Origin: Streptomyces xanthochromogenes
Lineage (GTDB): Bacteria > Actinomycetota > Actinomycetes > Streptomycetales > Streptomycetaceae
Assembly (NCBI RefSeq): GCF_014650455.1
Contig: NZ_BMUZ01000015.1
Coordinates: 132,257 to 196,256 of the forward strand
Length of the DNA: 64,000 nucleotides
Direction of reading: 5' to 3'
In this document: positions 58,890 through 64,000 of the stretch, one piece after another
Numbering within the stretch: the first letter of the stretch is position 1
Layout of the letters: the number at the start of each line of letters is the position of its first letter
Notes under the pieces: generated by a model
Told to the model about the DNA's origin: nothing
Seen by the model: the letters and a program-made list of their open reading frames with translations, nothing else
The model's database searches: none
Position numbers and translations under genes: made by a program

Positions 58890-60055
58890 GCGAGGACCTC
58901 CTGACGTGTCGTCAATTCGGTGAGCAGGGTGACCGCTTCGGCCGCGGTCGGCATGTTCTGGGTCTCGGAGCGCAGGCGCTGGGCGCCGGCGCGGTAAGCC
59001 GGGTCGGTGAGCAACTGGCGTACTGCGGACGCGAGTTCGGCGTCGCTGTTCTGCGACTCGGCGCTGTCCAGGCTGATCCCGGCGTCCGCCGCGGCTACCC
59101 GGTCGCCCGCGACGAAGGTCTCGTCCAGCTGCGGAAGGACCAGCTGGGGGATGCCGAGCGCGGCGGCGGCGAGCGTGGAGCCGGGCCCGCCGTGGTGGAC
59201 CACGAGGTCGGCGCCGGGGAACAGCAGCCCGGGCGCGGTCTCCTCGGTGTACGTCATGCCCTCGGGCAGTGCCCCGATCGTGGCGCGGTGCTCGGGGGCC
59301 GCGGAGACGACCGCCTCCACCCCCTCGGTGGCGGCCAGCGCGTCCAGGACCCGGCGCAGCAGCGGGGCGCCGTCCAGGTCCAGGGTGTAGCCGCCGAGCG
59401 CCACCGCGACCCGGCGTCCGGGCGAGGCCGTGTACGTCCAGGGCGTGCCGTCGCCGGTGTGCGGCTCGGGGCGGATCGGCCGGGCGGGGGGTGCGTCGGT
59501 GGCGGCGAGCGCGGGCGGCGCCGGGTCGAGGACCAGGTCCGGCTCCGGCACGGAGTCCAGGCCGAGGCGCTCGCACAGCGGGCCCAGCCACATCCGGGTC
59601 TGGCCGAGCATGAACTCGCTGGTGGGGGCCACGCCCCAGCGGTGCCAGACGCTCGGGACGCCGAGCACCTTCGCGACGACGGGGCCGGCGAACTCCATGT
59701 GGTCGCCGATCACCAGGTCGGCCCCCCACTCGCGGGCGAGCTCCAGGTAGTCGTACAGGAAGTAGGGGGCGTGGTTGCGCCACATCTGGGCGGCGCCGTC
59801 GATCTGCTGGGCCGGCGGGCGGCCCACCACCTCGATGGGGCGCAGGCCCTCGGGGCGCCGGCCCCGGCGCAGCTCGCTGTAGTGGAAGGCCTCGCCGAAC
59901 GTCGCGGTCGCAAGGCCCGCGGCCGCGGCGGGTCCGGTCACGTCGGGCTGCCCGGCGACGAGCACCTCGTGTCCCGCGCCGGTGAGCGCGCGGACCAGCG
60001 GCAGCAGGGGCAGGAAGTGCGTGTCGACGGGGGTGGCGATGATCAGTGCGCGCAT
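58886..60055 (-). CDS. GT1 deoxysugar glycosyltransferase B
   Basis: The 389-aa enzyme resembles its neighbours: ALIIATPVDTHFLPLLPLVR, SVWHRWGVAP, and HHGGPGSTLAAAALGIPQLV. The usual DQF after the donor block is DETF here (LPQLDETFVAGDR), which may mark a different sugar donor or acceptor. It overlaps the neighbouring GT gene by 13 bases and the exporter by four. Along with A and C it implies up to three sugar additions. Confidence 0.9.
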   Translation of the reverse strand: MRALIIATPVDTHFLPLLPLVRALTGAGHEVLVAGQPDVTGPAAAAGLATATFGEAFHYSELRRGRRPEGLRPIEVVGRPPAQQIDGAAQMWRNHAPYFLYDYLELAREWGADLVIGDHMEFAGPVVAKVLGVPSVWHRWGVAPTSEFMLGQTRMWLGPLCERLGLDSVPEPDLVLDPAPPALAATDAPPARPIRPEPHTGDGTPWTYTASPGRRVAVALGGYTLDLDGAPLLRRVLDALAATEGVEAVVSAAPEHRATIGALPEGMTYTEETAPGLLFPGADLVVHHGGPGSTLAAAALGIPQLVLPQLDETFVAGDRVAAADAGISLDSAESQNSDAELASAVRQLLTDPAYRAGAQRLRSETQNMPTAAEAVTLLTELTTRQEVLA

Positions 60056-61209
60056 CGGAGGTTCTCCAGGTCACGGACGACGGCGGCGGGGCTCGGCATG
60101 GCGGCCATGGTCTCGGCGAGGACGGTGGCGCCCTTGGCGATCCGCTCCTCGGCGAGCAGGGTGCGCACGGCCTCGGCCACCTGGGCCGGGTCGTTCTGCG
60201 CCTCGGCCGTGCGCAGGGTCAGACCGGCGTCGGCGGCGGCCAGCAGGTCGCCGCCCTCGAACTGGTCGACCAGCTGCGGCATGATCAGCTGCGGTACGCC
60301 GAAACTGGCCACGGCGAGCAGGGTGTTGGCGCCGCCGTGGGTGACCACCGCGTCCGTCTTGTCGAGGAAGCCGTTGAGCGGGGTCGGCGGGATGATGGTC
60401 ACGTTGGACGGGATGGTGCCGAGCTCGTCGACGAACTCCTCCTGCACCGTCATCACCGCGTCGGTCTCCGGCAGGTCGCCGAAGGCCTGGACGATGCCGC
60501 GGAACATCGGGAGCCCGCCGAGCGAGATGGTCTGGCGGCCCATGGTCACGCAGACCCGGGGCCTGTCGCCGCGGTGGCGCAGCCAACTGGGCACGGGCCC
60601 GGTGCCGTTGAAGGGGATGTGCCGGATCGGCGCACCGGCGGGCGCGCCCGCCACCAGGAGCTGGGGCGGCGCCGGGTCGAGCAGCAGATCGGGCTTGGGC
60701 AGGCCGCCCTCGATGCCGAGCCGCTCACAGGTGCCCTGCAACAGGTCCTCGGCGGTGGCCCGCATCAGGTGGCTCATCGGGTCGACGCCCCAGCGGTGCG
60801 AGACCACCGGGATCTTGTGCACGCCGCCGATGAGGCAGGCGACCCAGTCGAATATCTCCGAGATCACCAGGTCCGGCTTGAACGCCTCGGCGACTTCGAG
60901 GTACTTGGGTGCCATGTAGCGGGTGTGCAGGACCCACACCCGGGAGCCGATCATGGTCATCTTCGGGGTGAGCGGCCCGACGATCTCGATGGGCCGCTTG
61001 TTCGGCGGCAGTGGCGGGCTGAGCAGGTCCCGGCCGAAGAACTGGCGTCCCACGGAGACCGTGTTGAGACCCGCCGAACGGGCCATCGGGATGATGTCGG
61101 GCTGGCCCGCGACCAGGACCTCGTGCCCGGCGCCGCGCAGCGCCCAGGCCAGCGGCACCATGCAGGTGAAGTGGGTGGACTCGGGGCTGCTCAGGATCAG
61201 TACACGCAT
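60043..61209 (-). CDS. GT1 deoxysugar glycosyltransferase C
   Basis: The 388-aa enzyme has VLILSSPESTHFTCMVPLAW, VVSHRWGVDPMSH and THGGANTLLAVASFGVPQLI with DQFEGGD after. Start ATG 61209 lies 13 bases inside the NRPS end, with AAGGACACCTC upstream. It follows the NRPS gene directly, so it may act first on the assembled aglycone (inference). Confidence 0.9.
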   Translation of the reverse strand: MRVLILSSPESTHFTCMVPLAWALRGAGHEVLVAGQPDIIPMARSAGLNTVSVGRQFFGRDLLSPPLPPNKRPIEIVGPLTPKMTMIGSRVWVLHTRYMAPKYLEVAEAFKPDLVISEIFDWVACLIGGVHKIPVVSHRWGVDPMSHLMRATAEDLLQGTCERLGIEGGLPKPDLLLDPAPPQLLVAGAPAGAPIRHIPFNGTGPVPSWLRHRGDRPRVCVTMGRQTISLGGLPMFRGIVQAFGDLPETDAVMTVQEEFVDELGTIPSNVTIIPPTPLNGFLDKTDAVVTHGGANTLLAVASFGVPQLIMPQLVDQFEGGDLLAAADAGLTLRTAEAQNDPAQVAEAVRTLLAEERIAKGATVLAETMAAMPSPAAVVRDLENLRCAH

Positions 61210-64000
61210 GAGGTGTCCTTGGAGGTGAGGGGAGCGGCGAGGGGCGCGGCCGGTTCGGCGGGGCCGCGGCGCAGACGCTCGGTGTACGCGGTCACCACCC
61301 GGTCGGCGATCTCGGCCGGGATGCGGTCGGTGCGTACCGAGGCGGTGATCAGGGCGCCGTCCGCGGTGGTGCGGACGTCCAGCTCCAGCTCGGTGAACAT
61401 GGTGGGCGCGCCGATGCGCGACAACTGGGTCGTGCAGTCGGCGAGTTCGAGCCGGGGGTCCGGGTCGTCCTGCATCAGGAAGCTGGGCATCGGGCGCAGC
61501 GACTCGCCGCCGCCGGTGAGCACCACGGTCCTGGCGAGCTGGGCGCCGCCGGTCTCCTGGGCGGCGAGCGCCTCGTCGACATGGGTGACGGCGCGCTCCA
61601 GGAGGCCGGAGCCGTCTTCCTTGTGCGGCGGCCAGAAGCGCAGGAAGAGCAGATCGACCCGGCAGCTGACGGCGGAGGCGAGTACCTCGCTGCCGCGCCG
61701 GGCCACCGGGACCTTGACCGCGATGTCCTCCTGGCCGGTCAAGTCGCGCAGAACGAGGCCGAATTGGGCGGCGAGCAGCGCGAAGCGGGTGGTGCCGAGG
61801 GTCCGGGCCCGCTCGTCCCAGCGGGCGAGCTCGGCGTTGGTCACGGTCAGCGCGGGGGAGTGGCCGGGCCCGGCGTTGAGGTCGTTGTCGACGCGGCCCG
61901 GCAGTTCCAGGGGCTCCTGGAGCTCCAGATGGTCCTCCCAGTACTCGGCCTGCGCCGCCAGGTCCACCCGGGCGGTCACCCTGCGGTGGTCGGCGGACAC
62001 CTCGGCGAGCGTCGCGGCGGGGGCCGGGTACTCGGGGGCACGGCCCGCGCTGCGGGCCGCGTAGGCGAGGGAGAGGTCCCGCGCGAGCACCGTCTCGGAA
62101 GCACCGTCGAACGCCACGTGGTGGGCGACCAGGCCGAACAGGGTGCGTCCGGTGTCCTGCGCGCGCACGGCGGCGGACCGCCACACCCGGGCGTCGCGGA
62201 CGGACAGCGGGGTGAGCGCCGCCGCCAGCCAGTCCTGGGCCGCCCGCTGCTCGTCGGCCGCGTCAGGGAGCAGCAGCACCTCGGCGTCGGCCGGGACCTG
62301 AGGCACCACCGCGTACCCGATCTCGTTGTTGCGGATCAAGTACCGCGCGTGCAGGGCCTGGTGGCGCAGATGCACGTCGCCGGCCGCGCGGCGCAGCGCG
62401 TCCAGGTCGACCGGCCCCTCGATCCACCAGGTCATCCGGCACAGACCGCCGAGCCCGTCCTTGTCGTGGGCGGCGGCGAACAGGAAGCCGGACTGCTCGG
62501 GCGGCAGCAGGATCTCGCCGGGCTCAAGACCGGGCACCGGGGCATCGGCCGCCTCGGCGGAGCGCGCGGTGGCGTCCAGCCAGGCGGCGAGCCGGCGCAC
62601 GGTCGGAGTGCGGAAGATCTGCGAGGGCTGGACGGCCGCGCCGAGCGCCGCGTCCAGGTGCTGGCACAGCCGGGCCGCCTCCAGGGAGCTGCCGCCGAGC
62701 TCGAAGAACGAGGCGTCACCCGGCACCCGGCCGAGGTCGAGCACCGCGCGGAACCCGTCGGCGACCAGCGCCGCCGTGCCCTCGAACGACTCGGCGGGCG
62801 CCTCGGTGCGCTCCTGCTCCGGGCGGACCCGGGCGGCCAGCTCACGCCGGTCGATCTTTCCGTTCGCCAACTGGGGGAACGCGTCCAGGAGATGGACCCG
62901 GCGCGGCACCAGATACTCCGGCAGGAGTTCGGTGAGCCGCTCGCGCAGTTCCTCCGGCCCGGTGCCGTGCTCGCCGTGCGTGTAGAACAGGGCGAGCCCG
63001 TGGTAGGACCCGTCGGGCTTGGGCATCGGCACCACCGCGGCGCCGGTCACCGTGGCCACCCGCTCCACGGTGCGCTCCACCTCGGCGGGCTCGATCCGGT
63101 GCCCCCGGATCTTGATCTGACGGTCGCCGCGGCCGGTGTAGTGGAAGACGCCCTCGGCCGACCGGTTGCCCAAGTCGCCCGTGCGGTAGAGGCGTTGGGT
63201 CCGGCCCTCGATCTCGGCCTCGACGAAGACGGCCTCGGTCAGCTCGGGGTTGCCGAGGTAGCCGCGGGCCAGGCCCGGGCCGCCCAGGCACAGCTCGCCG
63301 GTCTCGCCCGGCGCGCACACCCGGGTGCCGTCCAGGACGTACACATCGGTGTGCGCGAGCACCCGGCCCAGCGGGATGCCGGCCGGGTCGTCGCAGTCCT
63401 CGGGGCGTATCGCGTGCGCGGTGACGACCGCGCCGCACTCGACGGGCCCGTACACGTTCACCAGGCGGATGCCGGGGTGCTCCGCCAGGAAGGCGCGGAC
63501 CCGGGTCGGGGCGGCCCGCTCGCCGCCGATGGACAGCCACTTCATCCCGGCGAAGGCGCCCACATCGGTGGTGACCAGCATGTTGAACAGCTGCGTCGTC
63601 ATGAACGCGCCGTTCACGCCCTCCTCGGCGATCAGCGCGCGCAGGGTGCGCGGCACCAGGACCGTCTCGTCGAGCAGCACGGTCGTGCCGCCGGTCAGGA
63701 GCATGCTCCAGCAGTCCAGGGTGAAGCCGTCCCAGGTCGGGGGAGCGGTCTGCGGCATCACGGTGCCGGGGCCGAGCTCGGCGTAGAAGGCGCCGTCGAA
63801 CAGGCGCACCGCGTTCTCGTGGCTGGACACCACGCCCTTGGGGGTGCCGGTGGAGCCCGAGGTGAAGAACACCGAGCAGGCGTCCGTGCCGGTCACCGCG
63901 ACCGGGGCGGGCCGCAGGCCGCGCGCCGCGGTGAGGCGGAGGTCCTCGGCGGGCGGTGTCCACACCGGCACCGACCAGTCGCCGGCCGTGGTGGTCACCA
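61197..64000 (-). CDS. NRPS: A-PCP-C (N-terminus outside window)
   Basis: The 934 visible codons start within an adenylation domain. A3 is FFTSGSTGTPKGVV near residue 50, A5 NVYGPVECGAV, A7-A8 YRTGDLGNRS and RGDRQIKIRGHRIEPAE, and A10 NGKIDRREL. The PCP has FFELGGSSLEAARL. The C-terminal condensation domain has HHVAFDG and RFALLAAQFGLVL; the protein ends SKDTSCVY with no thioesterase. Aligning A4-A5 by eye to GrsA gives a tentative code D-G-L-M-S-G-V-A-V-K, which I cannot assign. A C domain at the end suggests it joins its aminoacyl unit with one from another protein or ends the chain with an amine or alcohol. The upstream part is needed to tell. Confidence 0.92.
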   Translation of the reverse strand, partial: VTTTAGDWSVPVWTPPAEDLRLTAARGLRPAPVAVTGTDACSVFFTSGSTGTPKGVVSSHENAVRLFDGAFYAELGPGTVMPQTAPPTWDGFTLDCWSMLLTGGTTVLLDETVLVPRTLRALIAEEGVNGAFMTTQLFNMLVTTDVGAFAGMKWLSIGGERAAPTRVRAFLAEHPGIRLVNVYGPVECGAVVTAHAIRPEDCDDPAGIPLGRVLAHTDVYVLDGTRVCAPGETGELCLGGPGLARGYLGNPELTEAVFVEAEIEGRTQRLYRTGDLGNRSAEGVFHYTGRGDRQIKIRGHRIEPAEVERTVERVATVTGAAVVPMPKPDGSYHGLALFYTHGEHGTGPEELRERLTELLPEYLVPRRVHLLDAFPQLANGKIDRRELAARVRPEQERTEAPAESFEGTAALVADGFRAVLDLGRVPGDASFFELGGSSLEAARLCQHLDAALGAAVQPSQIFRTPTVRRLAAWLDATARSAEAADAPVPGLEPGEILLPPEQSGFLFAAAHDKDGLGGLCRMTWWIEGPVDLDALRRAAGDVHLRHQALHARYLIRNNEIGYAVVPQVPADAEVLLLPDAADEQRAAQDWLAAALTPLSVRDARVWRSAAVRAQDTGRTLFGLVAHHVAFDGASETVLARDLSLAYAARSAGRAPEYPAPAATLAEVSADHRRVTARVDLAAQAEYWEDHLELQEPLELPGRVDNDLNAGPGHSPALTVTNAELARWDERARTLGTTRFALLAAQFGLVLRDLTGQEDIAVKVPVARRGSEVLASAVSCRVDLLFLRFWPPHKEDGSGLLERAVTHVDEALAAQETGGAQLARTVVLTGGGESLRPMPSFLMQDDPDPRLELADCTTQLSRIGAPTMFTELELDVRTTADGALITASVRTDRIPAEIADRVVTAYTERLRRGPAEPAAPLAAPLTSKDTSCVY

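Noticed and set aside
58890..60074. N-terminal extension of the exporter frame across the glycosyltransferase B gene
   Set aside because: The extension is Arg/Pro-rich shadow; GTG 58889 has AGGAGG and begins a normal exporter.
39610..64000. Angucycline or anthracycline type II PKS cluster
   Set aside because: Sugar genes and the FAD oxygenase fit, but no ketosynthase, cyclase or minimal PKS gene is in the window and an NRPS is present.

Overview
The window is high-GC actinobacterial DNA with strong G/C third-position bias, GTG starts and many leaderless starts. Gene content and order match the core chromosome of a Streptomyces species: proB-proA, the SCO2583/SCO2584-type pair, an M48 protease, nadD, an LCP (PdtA-type) gene, rsfS, leuS, comEA-comEC and holA follow the order I remember for the S. 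coelicolor SCO2560-SCO2592 region. That comparison is from memory, not from a search.

Region 1 (1-10063) is cell-surface polymer work. A partial GT4 glycosyltransferase and a GT2-TagF fusion lie on the minus strand. Divergent from them is a tight YfhO / GtrB-like / GtrA-like operon, the three parts expected for flipping and using a lipid-linked sugar to decorate a wall polymer. A Tat-exported PIG-L-type deacetylase follows.

Region 2 (10369-38998) is core metabolism, morphogenesis and replication. It holds proB and proA; two membrane proteins sharing an N-terminal motif; an M48 protease; two tiny membrane proteins; nadD; a Q-rich LCP ligase; rsfS with an overlapping histidine phosphatase that seems to use a CTG start; two identical tRNA-Ala(GGC) genes bracketing three small genes; an electron-transfer pair (NuoF-like/ferredoxin fusion plus a cytochrome-b-like membrane protein); leuS behind a leucine-codon attenuator; degV; comEA-comEC; a YceI protein; and holA.

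Region 3 (39610 to beyond 64000) is a biosynthetic gene cluster that appears to interrupt the core right after holA, with a 93-bp x 5 tandem array at the junction. It encodes an acyl-CoA carboxylase beta/epsilon pair; a complete route to dTDP-2,3,6-trideoxyhexoses (RmlA, RmlB, 2,3-dehydratase, 3-ketoreductase, PMP/[2Fe-2S] 3-dehydratase, 3,5-epimerase, 4-ketoreductase); three GT1 glycosyltransferases; a DHA2-type exporter; an aromatic-hydroxylase-like flavoprotein; a luciferase-like monooxygenase with an FMN reductase; a stand-alone adenylating enzyme with its own carrier protein and a 30-residue membrane peptide; and an NRPS (A-PCP-C, N-terminus outside the window). The product is probably a multiply glycosylated compound with an amino-acid-derived part. 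No PKS gene is visible here, so I do not name the product.

Non-coding DNA is rich in minisatellites placed at or just after stop codons, and in copies of an interspersed element with core GCGCGGGGAACTGCGCG.
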